From the NCBI RefSeq assembly GCF_902459535.1, contig NZ_LR699553.1, positions 3,472,001 through 3,536,000 of the forward strand: DNA of 64,000 nt, given 5' to 3'. This document shows positions 1-7,170 of the stretch, one piece after another. The notes beneath the pieces were generated by a model. The model had not been told where the DNA came from, searched no databases, and saw nothing but the letters and a program-made list of their open reading frames with translations. This stretch comes from Paraburkholderia dioscoreae. GTDB taxonomy: Bacteria; Pseudomonadota; Gammaproteobacteria; Burkholderiales; Burkholderiaceae. The first letter of the stretch is position 1. Every line of letters begins with the position of its first letter. The translations under genes were made by a program, and so were the position numbers.

Positions 1-214
1 CCCGCAGGACAAGGCTCGGAACAACACGGGAAGAAATATCGGACTGCTTTGACTGGCGAAAAGCGCAGGAACAGGCAACCGATAAATTCTATTCAAACAT
101 TCCGTTCCATTGTTGGCCTGTGCCGTTAAAGCAACAAACAACCTATGACCCGCATCAGGCTCTGGTGCAAAACGGGGACCGAGGCAGATAATCGGTTTGT
201 AAAGGAGAAAGATC

Positions 215-364
215 ATGGATGCCAAACCACCGAAAGTTCCGACCCCGGATAAAGTCTTTTGCCCGGATCCGGAACCCGCTGGCGTCGAGTTTCTGGGTGC
301 CGAACTGCCTGAGCATGTTCGTGCCTTTTTCGACGAACAACGCAAGTCGTGCGATTCGAAGTAA
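215..364 (+). CDS. small hypothetical protein (49 aa)
   Basis: A 49-residue ORF starts at an ATG preceded by a good ribosome binding site (AAAGGAGAAAGATC). The product is proline- and acid-rich at the N-terminus and ends in a charged helix-like tail (HVRAFFDEQRKSCDSK). I do not recognise a family. It stands alone, with about 290 bp of apparently non-coding DNA before the chorismate mutase gene. The strong Shine-Dalgarno sequence and balanced composition favour a real small gene over a chance ORF. Confidence 0.5.
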   Translation: MDAKPPKVPTPDKVFCPDPEPAGVEFLGAELPEHVRAFFDEQRKSCDSK

Positions 365-657
365 CTATCCAGTTGCGCGATGCAGCATCGGTGTCTGCGC
401 GTCCGGCACGCGGCGCATGTTGGCACGCGCCCAGATTTTCGTGTTCGAACCGATTCGCGACACGGGGTAAGTTGGTCTGAATTGCACAACGCCGGACCGT
501 GCTGCCGGCGTATGTTTCTGCACGCTCTCAAGAGGCCGGTCTGGGGGGTTTCCGCGCCCCCTTCGCTTCCCGTGGTGAAAACGAAGATGCCGCATGATCG
601 GCGCATCGTCTATTCTTCTGGTTTTTCTTCCGCGGCCGCCCGGCCACTGCCACCTCC

Positions 658-1254
658 ATGAAACGTTCGTACCGCTTCGGCGCGTCATGCGCGCTCGCGC
701 TCTTCGCTACCCTCGCTTTCACGCCGGCTCCCGCTATCGCGGATGGTGACGATACCGCCCTCACCAATCTGATTGCGCTGGCTTCGCAGCGTCTCGCGCT
801 CGCGGAACCGGTGGCGCGCTGGAAGTGGGCCAACCACCAGGACATCACCGACACGCCGCGCGAGAACGCGCTTCTCGCCGATGTCGAAAAGCGCGCTGCT
901 GCGGGGAATGTCGACCCGGCATTCGCCCGCGCCTTCTTCCAGGATCAGATCGATGCGAGCAAGGACGTGCAAAACGCGCTGTTCGCCACCTGGCGCAGCA
1001 CACAGGCGCCGCAAGGATCCGCGCCCGATCTTGCGACCAGCACAAGACCGCAGTTGGACCGGTTGACGCAATCGCTCGTGGCTGGCCTCGCACGCGTGCA
1101 GCCGCTCCGTGCCGCTCCGGATTGTCCGTCGCGCGTCGCGCAATCGCTCGCGAACTGGAAATCGCTGACCCGCTACGATTCGCTTCGTTCGAGCGCGTTG
1201 ACGCGCGCGCTTGGGCACGTGTGCGAAACGGGTGGCGTGGGTGCGACCGGCTGA
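658..1254 (+). CDS. secreted chorismate mutase, AroQ gamma class
   Basis: The 198-aa product has a signal peptide (MKRSYRFGASCALALF...AIA, cleaved near residue 28) followed by an all-helical AroQ-gamma mutase domain. This enzyme converts chorismate to prephenate in the periplasm. Active-site residues known from the secreted Mycobacterium tuberculosis enzyme line up at constant spacing: Arg45 in ASQRLALAEPV, Lys56 in RWKW, Asp65 and Arg68 in ITDTPR. Two cysteines near the C-terminus (DCPS and HVCETG) could form the disulfide seen in this class. The gene is monocistronic, with no clear Shine-Dalgarno sequence before the ATG. Family is from motifs; periplasmic location is inferred from the signal peptide. 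Confidence 0.85.
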   Translation: MKRSYRFGASCALALFATLAFTPAPAIADGDDTALTNLIALASQRLALAEPVARWKWANHQDITDTPRENALLADVEKRAAAGNVDPAFARAFFQDQIDASKDVQNALFATWRSTQAPQGSAPDLATSTRPQLDRLTQSLVAGLARVQPLRAAPDCPSRVAQSLANWKSLTRYDSLRSSALTRALGHVCETGGVGATG

Positions 1255-1401
1255 TTGGGTCGGCATGAAGCACTAAGCCTGACGCGGGCAGTCCGCCGCG
1301 AAGGCTGAATGCGCGCGTTGGGCTGCGTTGAACGGCGGGTTATCGGCTAGAAATTGAGCGGCTGGAAACAACGCCGCTAAATCCCAAGCAGTTGGACTTC
1401 A

Positions 1402-2553
1402 TCAAGCCACATTGGCCACGGCCGTTCCGCTCGACATGCTCAACGGCATCACCCGCAGGCCCCGGGCAAGATGGCTCTGCAAAATGCGATACGTCGACAA
1501 TTCGAATGCTCCCGCGACGCTCGACGCATGCAACTCAGCAGCCTCCGCGAGCGACGCCGCATGGCCCACGTAGCGCCAACGGTCGACGACATGAAACGCG
1601 CGAGCCTGCGAGGCTTCCTCGCGCTCCTCGAATACGATCGGTCCCTCGAACGGCCAGGGCGCGTCCGCCGGATCGCTCTTCGCCACACGCGGCACCCGGT
1701 TATGGCCAGGGCGCAGCGTCGCGATCCACTGTGCCTCCGCGAGCATCGCGCCCAATTCGCCGCCGGTTGCCCGCCACTCGACACGCCGCACCTGTTGCGC
1801 AAGCCGGATATCTTTGGACGAGCGCCGCTCGCCGGTCAAATGTGAACGCAGCCTCTGACGCACGCGCACGCTTCGCCCGACATACAGAGGCAAGTCCTGC
1901 TCTCCATAGAATGCATACACGCCACAGCCCGCAGGCGCGGTGTCGAGCAGATCTTCCGTGATGTCGCCGGCAAGCCGGTACCGCCGCGTGGTGCGCTCGA
2001 TCTGCGCGCGCAGTACGTCGAGCGGCACAAGGCCGTGCAGACGCTGCCAGAACTGCCAGATCAGGTCGGCGTCGGCGAGCGCGCGGTGACGATCGGATGG
2101 CACGAGCGTATGACGTTCCACCAAAGCGTCGAGACCGTGGCGTTTTTCCGCCGGGAACAGCGCGCGCGACAAACGCACGGTGCACAACACGTCGGGATCG
2201 AACGCCAGTCCCACCCGGCGAAACTCGCCGCGCAGAAAGCCGCGATCGAAACTAGCGTTATGCGCCACGAACAGCTTGCCGTTCAGACGCTCGAAAAGAG
2301 CGGGAGCGATGGCCTCGAAAGTCGGTGCGCCCCGCACCATCGCGTTCGTGATGCCGGTGAGTTGCTGGATGAAGGAGGGAATGGGTTGCTGAGGGTCGAC
2401 CAGACTGCTCCAGCGCGACACACCGGCCGGTCCAACTTCGACCACCCCGACCTCGGTGATGCGATGCTCGGCAGTCGAGCCACCAGTCGTTTCAAGGTCG
2501 ACGAAAACAATCGGACCATCCAGGGCCGGTTCGGGTAAAAACTGTTCAGACAT
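1402..2553 (-). CDS. DEDDh 3'-5' exonuclease fused to a GIY-YIG (UvrC/Cho-type) nuclease domain
   Basis: The 383-aa protein joins two nuclease modules. Residues about 13-185 form a DnaQ/epsilon-type exonuclease with ExoI DLE (Asp19, Glu21), ExoII VAHNASFD (96-103) and ExoIII HRALADAD (156-163). Residues about 208-300 form a GIY-YIG domain, with GVYAFYG at 211-217 and YVGRS at 224-228, as in UvrC and Cho. Such fusions occur in bacterial proteins presumed to act in DNA repair. The remaining C-terminus has no domain I recognise. The ATG at 2553 (MSEQF) was chosen because the upstream extension begins with TTG and lies outside the exonuclease fold. The gene stands alone on the minus strand. Confidence 0.85.
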   Translation of the reverse strand: MSEQFLPEPALDGPIVFVDLETTGGSTAEHRITEVGVVEVGPAGVSRWSSLVDPQQPIPSFIQQLTGITNAMVRGAPTFEAIAPALFERLNGKLFVAHNASFDRGFLRGEFRRVGLAFDPDVLCTVRLSRALFPAEKRHGLDALVERHTLVPSDRHRALADADLIWQFWQRLHGLVPLDVLRAQIERTTRRYRLAGDITEDLLDTAPAGCGVYAFYGEQDLPLYVGRSVRVRQRLRSHLTGERRSSKDIRLAQQVRRVEWRATGGELGAMLAEAQWIATLRPGHNRVPRVAKSDPADAPWPFEGPIVFEEREEASQARAFHVVDRWRYVGHAASLAEAAELHASSVAGAFELSTYRILQSHLARGLRVMPLSMSSGTAVANVA

Positions 2554-2905
2554 GGAAAAGAATACTTTGGACGCGTGGCTTTGCGGCAAGTATGCACCAG
2601 TTGGCCGCCGCGTACCCGAACAGCATGTATAACAGCGGCCTCACCAGGGCGCGGCAACCCCGTTTTCGCGCGAGCAAACGGTGAGCTTGAAACAACGGAT
2701 CGTTATGCTTCTCAGCGGCAGGCCAATATCTAAATCATGCAGGATGGTTTTTAGCGAGTGTCTGCACCCGTTCAAATCATTCCGAACCAGATAGTTAAAA
2801 CAATCTTTCGCGGTCGAATAACACTGGCATAAAAAAGCCCTCGCGTTTTGCGAAGGCTTTCGCGCGTTCCGCTGCCCGGCACTGCCCGCGCAGCATTGAC
2901 TGCTA
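2554..2905. other. intergenic region with the cold-shock gene terminator
   Basis: No supportable gene was seen in these 352 bases. The right end holds the terminator of the cold-shock gene (listed separately). The rest is mixed-composition sequence and includes the presumed promoter of the exonuclease/GIY-YIG gene, which reads leftward. Confidence 0.5.
2831..2860 (-). terminator. intrinsic terminator of the cold-shock gene
   Basis: Read on the minus strand, AAGCCTTCGC and the near-complementary CGCGAGGGCTT form a hairpin followed by a run of T. It lies about 45 bp past the stop codon of the cold-shock gene. Confidence 0.75.
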
Positions 2906-3109
2906 TTACAGCGGCTGGATGTTCGCCGCCTGCTTGCCCTTCGGGCCCGCCTTGACGTCAAACGAGACGCGCTGGTTTTCCTTCAGCGATTTGAAGCCGT
3001 CGGCGCGAATCTCCGAAAAGTGCGCGAACAGATCTTCGCCGCCCGAATCCGATGTGATGAAGCCAAAGCCCTTAGCATCGTTGAACCATTTGACGATACC
3101 GGTTTCCAT
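2906..3109 (-). CDS. cspA: cold-shock protein, CspA family
   Basis: The 67-aa product is a single cold-shock (OB-fold) domain. RNP1 is KGFGFITS and RNP2 is DLFAHFS, the nucleic-acid-binding aromatic motifs of the family; the start METGIVKWFND is typical. CspA-type proteins act as RNA chaperones that melt mRNA structure. I start at the ATG at 3109 because it gives the standard family length. A longer in-frame extension exists but would add an atypical N-terminus. The upstream region to about 3180 probably contains the long structured leader usual for csp mRNAs. Which csp paralogue it is cannot be told from this window. Confidence 0.92.
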   Translation of the reverse strand: METGIVKWFNDAKGFGFITSDSGGEDLFAHFSEIRADGFKSLKENQRVSFDVKAGPKGKQAANIQPL

Positions 3110-3509
3110 TTTTTCAGTTTCCCTCGATGAATTATCAAAATCGGGCATTGCCCTCGAACCGAATATCACCAGTCTGCGCAACGGGATCTGCGAGGTGACA
3201 TTTGGAATTGCCGTTATACGGGGAACAAAGAAATACCGTCAAGTGAATTCTGGAGATGCGCTTAGCGCGTGAACCGATATGGTCCCAAAAGAATTCCCGA
3301 TGCATTATTCAGCGGTAGCCGAATAACCCGCAAGTCAATATTACTTAATCGTTGGCGAAACATGGATCTGAGCGGGAAAATTTTCAGCATATTAAAGGAG
3401 GATATGTAACAAAAGATGTTTTCAGTAAGTGTTTGTCCGACTTGCTGCATCGCATCCATGCCGCGATGATTGAAGTCAGCAGTTTGTAGTAACGCTTCAG
3501 GAGATTGTC
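3110..3509. other. intergenic region: csp leader and upstream of a small gene
   Basis: This 400-bp gap lies between two divergently read genes. The left part should contain the promoter and 5' UTR of the cold-shock gene. The right part ends in the ribosome binding site CAGGAGATTGTC of the 82-aa ORF. I saw no other coding sequence. Confidence 0.5.
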
Positions 3510-3758
3510 ATGCTGTTCAACGAAATCCGCCGTCTCGTCGCCTGGCTGACCCACTCGCATACTGATACGGCTTCCGGCCCATCCGCGGCGCGCGCAGAAA
3601 CGCCCTCCGCATTCGAATTCGATCCCATGTGGCATGGGGATCACTGGCAGAACCTGCTGTCGTGCCCGATGGACGCGCGCCGCTACGTGATGGAAGACTG
3701 GAGCGTCTCCGTAGTAGAGAACTGGAACGAAGCGGACGGCGCGGCACCCGCGCACTGA
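3510..3758 (+). CDS. hypothetical protein (82 aa)
   Basis: The ORF has a good ribosome binding site (CAGGAG, 7 nt before the ATG) and a protein-like, tryptophan-rich composition (WHGDHWQNLL, MEDWSVSVVENW). It shows no signal peptide or membrane segment, and I do not recognise the family. It is monocistronic. Downstream hairpins have their T-tract on the opposite strand, so they are not obviously its terminator. Confidence 0.6.
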   Translation: MLFNEIRRLVAWLTHSHTDTASGPSAARAETPSAFEFDPMWHGDHWQNLLSCPMDARRYVMEDWSVSVVENWNEADGAAPAH

Positions 3759-3791
3759 CGTATTCGCCAATTGTCGGCCGACCGCCAGACG

Positions 3792-3878
3792 AAAAAAAAA
3801 GCGCGACTGAAAAGTCGCGCCGACAAAGGTTTGGAGATCTTTTTCGTCAACGAAAAAGTCTGCTTCGGAAAGCAGAAC
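3792..3878 (-). ncRNA. candidate small RNA divergent to the porin gene
   Basis: Read on the minus strand, a -10-like TATACT (3883-3888) is followed by three hairpins. The first has GTTCTGCTT/GAAGCAGAC arms, the second CTTTTTCGT/ACGAAAAAG, and the third GCGCGACT/AGTCGCGC with a 9-base T-run. The last is a textbook intrinsic terminator, and no minus-strand gene lies upstream to need it. The transcript would be about 85 nt. The -35 region is weak. Position beside and divergent from a porin gene recalls porin-regulating sRNAs such as MicF beside ompC, but that link is inference. Confidence 0.4.
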
Positions 3879-4142
3879 TTTTAGTATAGCGGCTCCGCTC
3901 ATTTCGATTATTCACACAAATTACAATCATCTATTGCGGCAACAACAACAATCCTCTATTACGTTTTATTGCGTTGTTTTTTTGCATCGATTAGTGTCGC
4001 AAATCAGCAACGCAAGATCACCACTGCACCTTTCCAATCTCCGCAAAACTGCCAAAAGCCTTTGTTTATAAGGCTTAAGCGGCATTCGCATATCGTTTCC
4101 GAACGCGTAATACTTTATTGCGAAAATCGGAACGTCCACTTT

Positions 4143-4166
4143 GCAGAGTGTCTCTCTACACTCTGC
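4143..4166. promoter_or_regulatory. inverted repeat in the porin upstream region
   Basis: GCAGAGTG and CACTCTGC form a perfect 8-bp inverted repeat with an 8-base spacer, about 125 bp before the porin start. It could be an operator or an RNA hairpin in the leader; it lacks a T-tract, so a terminator is unlikely. Confidence 0.3.
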
Positions 4167-4290
4167 CTAACCGGAAACCGGCGCGATTTGTTCAGCGCGC
4201 TTCTCACTCGGATTACGCCTCTCGCAGCGCCCCGCGTGAAGGTCTCCTAAGCCTGGGTTTAATGCCCACTCTCGCTCTCGGAGTTACAAG

Positions 4291-5436
4291 ATGAAAAAGA
4301 CACTCATGGTCGCGGCCCTTACGGGCGTTTTCGCAACGGCGGCACATGCCCAAAGCAGCGTCACGCTGTACGGCTTGATCGACGCCGGCATCACCTATAC
4401 GAACAACCAGCACGGTCATAGCAACTGGCAGGAAACGAGCGGCTCGGTGAACGGCAGCCGTTGGGGTCTGCGCGGTTCTGAAGATCTGGGCGGCGGACTG
4501 AAGGCCATCTTCACGTTGGAAAACGGCTTCGGCATCAATGACGGCACGCTCAAGCAAGGCGGCCGCGAATTCGGCCGTCAAGCTTTCGTGGGTCTGACGA
4601 GCGACCAGTTCGGCTCCGTCACCCTTGGCCGTCAATACGACAGCATGGTCGACTATGTCGGCCCGCTGGCCCTGACCGGCACGCAATACGGCGGCACGCA
4701 GTTCGCGCACCCGTTCGACAATGACAACCTGAACAACTCGTTCCGCGTCAACAACTCGGTCAAGTACCAGAGCGTGAACTACGGCGGCTTCAAGTTCGGC
4801 GCGTTGTATGGCTTCTCGAACCAGGCCGACGGCTTCGCGAACAACCGCGCATATAGCGCGGGCGCGTCGTACAACTGGGGTGGCCTGAACCTCGCCGCCG
4901 CTTACCTGCAACTGAACAGCAACGGCGCAACCGGCGCGGCTGCGGCGTTCAATTCGGGTGGCGCGGTGTCGAGCGACAACACGTTCTTTGCCGGCCGTCA
5001 GCAAACGTGGGGCGCCGGCGCGAACTACGCGTTCGGCCCGGCAACGGTTGGCCTCGTGTATTCGCAAACGAACCTGTCGAGCCTGGCTGGTATCGGCGCG
5101 GGTGCATCCGGTCAAACCGGCGGTATCGGCTTCGCCAACAACAGCGCTCACTTCCAGAACTTTGAAGCGAACGCCCGCTATGCACTCACGCCGGCGGTCA
5201 GCATTGCCGGTTCGTATACGTACACCCGTGCAAGCCTGGCTGGCACGCGTCCGCACTGGAATCAGTTCAATCTGCAAACCGCATATGCGCTGTCCAAGCG
5301 TACCGATGTGTATCTGCAAGGGGAGTATCAGCAAGTCAACGACAACGCCGTCGTGGATGCCGACATCAACGGTCTGGCCGCTTCGGGCAACAACAAGCAG
5401 GTCGCTGTGACCGCAGGTCTGCGTCACCGCTTCTAA
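4291..5436 (+). CDS. Gram-negative general porin
   Basis: This 381-aa outer-membrane beta-barrel protein forms a diffusion pore for small solutes. A 20-residue signal peptide (MKKTLMVAALTGVFATAAHA) precedes the mature start QSSVTLYGLIDAG, the signature of Burkholderiales trimeric porins. Many short amphipathic strands follow, and the last strand ends in phenylalanine (GLRHRF), the Bam recognition signal. The gene is monocistronic, with a strong promoter-distal leader and its own terminator. A possible antisense-acting sRNA lies upstream. The substrate range cannot be read from the sequence. Confidence 0.93.
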   Translation: MKKTLMVAALTGVFATAAHAQSSVTLYGLIDAGITYTNNQHGHSNWQETSGSVNGSRWGLRGSEDLGGGLKAIFTLENGFGINDGTLKQGGREFGRQAFVGLTSDQFGSVTLGRQYDSMVDYVGPLALTGTQYGGTQFAHPFDNDNLNNSFRVNNSVKYQSVNYGGFKFGALYGFSNQADGFANNRAYSAGASYNWGGLNLAAAYLQLNSNGATGAAAAFNSGGAVSSDNTFFAGRQQTWGAGANYAFGPATVGLVYSQTNLSSLAGIGAGASGQTGGIGFANNSAHFQNFEANARYALTPAVSIAGSYTYTRASLAGTRPHWNQFNLQTAYALSKRTDVYLQGEYQQVNDNAVVDADINGLAASGNNKQVAVTAGLRHRF

Positions 5437-5462
5437 AGCTGCCTGACGTACCCGCAGTCTCG

Positions 5463-5490
5463 AAGGCGCCGTTCGCGGCGCCTTTTTTTT
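5463..5490 (+). terminator. intrinsic terminator of the porin gene
   Basis: AAGGCGCCG and CGGCGCCTT pair around a TTCG tetraloop, followed by eight T residues, 26 bp after the porin stop codon. Confidence 0.9.
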
Positions 5491-5515
5491 GCCACGTCGT
5501 GCGGTGTCGAGCGGC

Positions 5516-6085
5516 CTAACTGCCGGCTTCAGGCGACGGATATTTGACGTCCAGTATGTCGATCGGCTGCGGGCCGGCTGGGGTATACAACGTGACCGTA
5601 TCGCCGATTTTCGCCTTGAGCAGCGCACGCGCAATCGGCGAAATCCAACTCACGTGCGCGATATCCAGATCCACCTCGTCGATGCCGACAATCGTCACGG
5701 TATGCACTTCGCCGTCTTCGGTCGCGTACTCGACGGTTGCGCCGAAAAAAACCTGATCGACGTTCTCCTGTTTGCTGCTGTCGACGATTTCGGCGAGATC
5801 GAGGCGTTTGGTGAGAAAGCGGATGCGCCGGTCGATCTCGCGCAAGCGGCGTTTGCCGTAGATGTAATCACCATTTTCAGAGCGATCGCCGTTGGAGGCG
5901 GCCCACGACACCAGCTTGACCACTTCCGGCCGCTCCACGTCAATCAGATGCAGCAGTTCATCGCGCATACGCCGGTAGCCGGCGGGCGTGATGTAGTTTT
6001 TCGTGCCAGCGGGAATGTCCGGCTGGGCGACGTCGAGGTCGTCGTCATTCTCTTCGCTCGACTCTTTGACAAAGGCCTTGTTCAT
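5516..6085 (-). CDS. greB: transcription elongation factor GreB
   Basis: GreB binds the secondary channel of RNA polymerase and stimulates cleavage of backtracked RNA. Residues about 28-105 form the coiled-coil finger, with the acidic tip NGDRSENGDY carrying Asp67 and Glu70. The C-terminal globular domain follows (VFFGATVEYATEDGE...WISPIARALLKAKIGD). The protein has 189 residues, longer than the roughly 158-160 aa of E. coli GreB, because of an acidic N-terminal extension of about 30 residues common in Burkholderiales. It sits near relA/spoT and rpoZ, a normal arrangement in this group. Confidence 0.93.
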   Translation of the reverse strand: MNKAFVKESSEENDDDLDVAQPDIPAGTKNYITPAGYRRMRDELLHLIDVERPEVVKLVSWAASNGDRSENGDYIYGKRRLREIDRRIRFLTKRLDLAEIVDSSKQENVDQVFFGATVEYATEDGEVHTVTIVGIDEVDLDIAHVSWISPIARALLKAKIGDTVTLYTPAGPQPIDILDVKYPSPEAGS

Positions 6086-6186
6086 GATGATCCGGTAACT
6101 GCAGCAAGCGACTGCCTATCAAGGGTACACGATCACGACTATGAGACAAATCGCACCTACGCGCTTCCTTTTTTCAAAACCTTTGC

Positions 6187-6192
6187 TATAAT
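6187..6192 (+). promoter_or_regulatory. -10 element of the tRNA-Arg genes
   Basis: A consensus TATAAT preceded by TGC (extended -10) lies 14 bp before the first tRNA-Arg gene. No good -35 hexamer was seen at the usual distance. Confidence 0.6.
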
Positions 6193-6205
6193 CTCGTTTC
6201 TGCGT

Positions 6206-6282
6206 GCGGCTGTAGCTCAGTTGGATAGAGTACTTGGCTACGAACCAAGGGGTCGTGGGTTCGAATCCTGCCAGCCGCACCA
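6206..6282 (+). tRNA. tRNA-Arg (anticodon ACG)
   Basis: The 77-nt gene has a perfect acceptor stem (GCGGCTG/CAGCCGC), a D-arm with AGCTCAGTTGG, the anticodon loop CTACGAA, the T-loop GGTTCGAATCC and an encoded CCA. A34 is expected to be edited to inosine, reading CGU, CGC and CGA codons. Confidence 0.98.
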
Positions 6283-6289
6283 CTTATTC

Positions 6290-6322
6290 GAGGGCCTCCC
6301 TCCGGGGAGGCCCTCACGTTTT
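6290..6322 (+). terminator. terminator after the first tRNA-Arg
   Basis: GAGGGCCTCCC pairs with GGGAGGCCCTC; the downstream T-run is short. It ends the first tRNA unit. Confidence 0.75.
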
Positions 6323-6361
6323 GCCCCAGTTTCACTGCAGTGTGTATCACCCGTTTAGCGT

Positions 6362-6438
6362 GCGGCTGTAGCTCAGTTGGATAGAGTACTTGGCTACGAA
6401 CCAAGGGGTCGTGGGTTCGAATCCTGCCAGCCGCACCA
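6362..6438 (+). tRNA. tRNA-Arg (anticodon ACG), second identical copy
   Basis: All 77 bases match the copy at 6206-6282, as do the two bases before it. The spacer between them contains the first terminator. It looks like a recent or gene-conversion-maintained tandem duplication that raises the dose of this isoacceptor. Confidence 0.98.
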
Positions 6439-6444
6439 CCTATG

Positions 6445-6477
6445 AAGGGCCTTCCGATCGGAAGGCCCTTTGTTTTT
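6445..6477 (+). terminator. terminator after the second tRNA-Arg
   Basis: AAGGGCCTTCC pairs with GGAAGGCCCTT, followed by TGTTTTT. Confidence 0.85.
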
Positions 6478-6555
6478 ATCCCGTGCGTTTTTGTCCCGCC
6501 CTTCCTGCCTCACAGCTCCTCTGCTGAAGGCCGGGCGCCGACACGGCACAAGCCA

Positions 6556-7062
6556 TCAGCGTGGCGGCGACTGAATATCCCCGATCTGCCCATCCGGCCG
6601 GGGCACATCTCCGAACGAACTTACCGCCGCCTGATCACCGGCGATCTCCCGCTCGCCGATCGGTTGCGCCCGGTCGCCCGTCAGCGCCTGCGCTTCATGC
6701 AACACGTCGTCCACGGTATCGCCAAAACGGCTTTCGACGAACGCCCGCAGCAGCGCGACCCGCAAGGAGTCGCCCCGCCCTTCCACGGTTCGGTGTCCGC
6801 CTTCGAATTCCGCGATGCAGTGCGCCGAACCCTGGTGGGTGCGCTCGCGCACTTCCAGGCGCTGCGCGCGCTCCAGCACTGCCGCCGCAGCCTCCCATGA
6901 CGTGGACGGCGTAAACCGGCCGTCCCACGAACGACCACGGTCGTTGCCGCGAATCGAGACAGTTTCGCCGCCATCGGTAAAGTGGATTTCGCGCACGAAG
7001 TCGTGCAGGCTGCGGGCGACCCAATAGTCGAGCGCCAATCCGGTAAGGTCAGCTACATTCAC
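6556..7062 (-). CDS. DUF2591 (NinX-like) protein
   Basis: The 168-aa product begins MNVADLTGLALDYWVARS, the pattern of DUF2591 proteins, whose best-known member is the phage protein NinX of unknown function. Typical features are the early WVAR motif and a following F-x-PSTSWEAAAAVLE stretch. Many Burkholderiales carry such chromosomal genes outside prophages. It lies 108 bp upstream of the relA/spoT 3' end in the opposite sense of reading order (both on the minus strand). Function unknown; family from motif recognition. Confidence 0.7.
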   Translation of the reverse strand: MNVADLTGLALDYWVARSLHDFVREIHFTDGGETVSIRGNDRGRSWDGRFTPSTSWEAAAAVLERAQRLEVRERTHQGSAHCIAEFEGGHRTVEGRGDSLRVALLRAFVESRFGDTVDDVLHEAQALTGDRAQPIGEREIAGDQAAVSSFGDVPRPDGQIGDIQSPPR

Positions 7063-7170
7063 AAGCGTTCTCCCTGAGTTTCAGTTGAGACTCGCGCGTA
7101 GCCGGTGCGTTCAGATTCGCACGAAGAGATAAGAAACGGCCCGAGGCCGCCTCAGGGCCGCCGCAGCCGA

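Larger units (their letters stand above)
3759..4290. other. structured intergenic region upstream of the porin
   Basis: No protein gene was seen in 532 bases. The region contains three consecutive hairpins (3801-3884) that read as a minus-strand small RNA, then AT-rich DNA and a perfect 8-bp inverted repeat (4143-4166). It ends with the porin leader and ribosome binding site (CTCTCGGAG). Confidence 0.5.

Noticed and set aside
4213..5634. Long minus-strand open frame (473 codons) opposite the porin
   Set aside because: It is the mirror of a clear porin gene; composition is R/A/V-rich without any domain, and the porin frame explains the region.
6206..6438. tRNA-Arg pair as an integration site or prophage remnant
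   Set aside because: Both copies are complete with terminators and no integrase or phage gene lies between or beside them.
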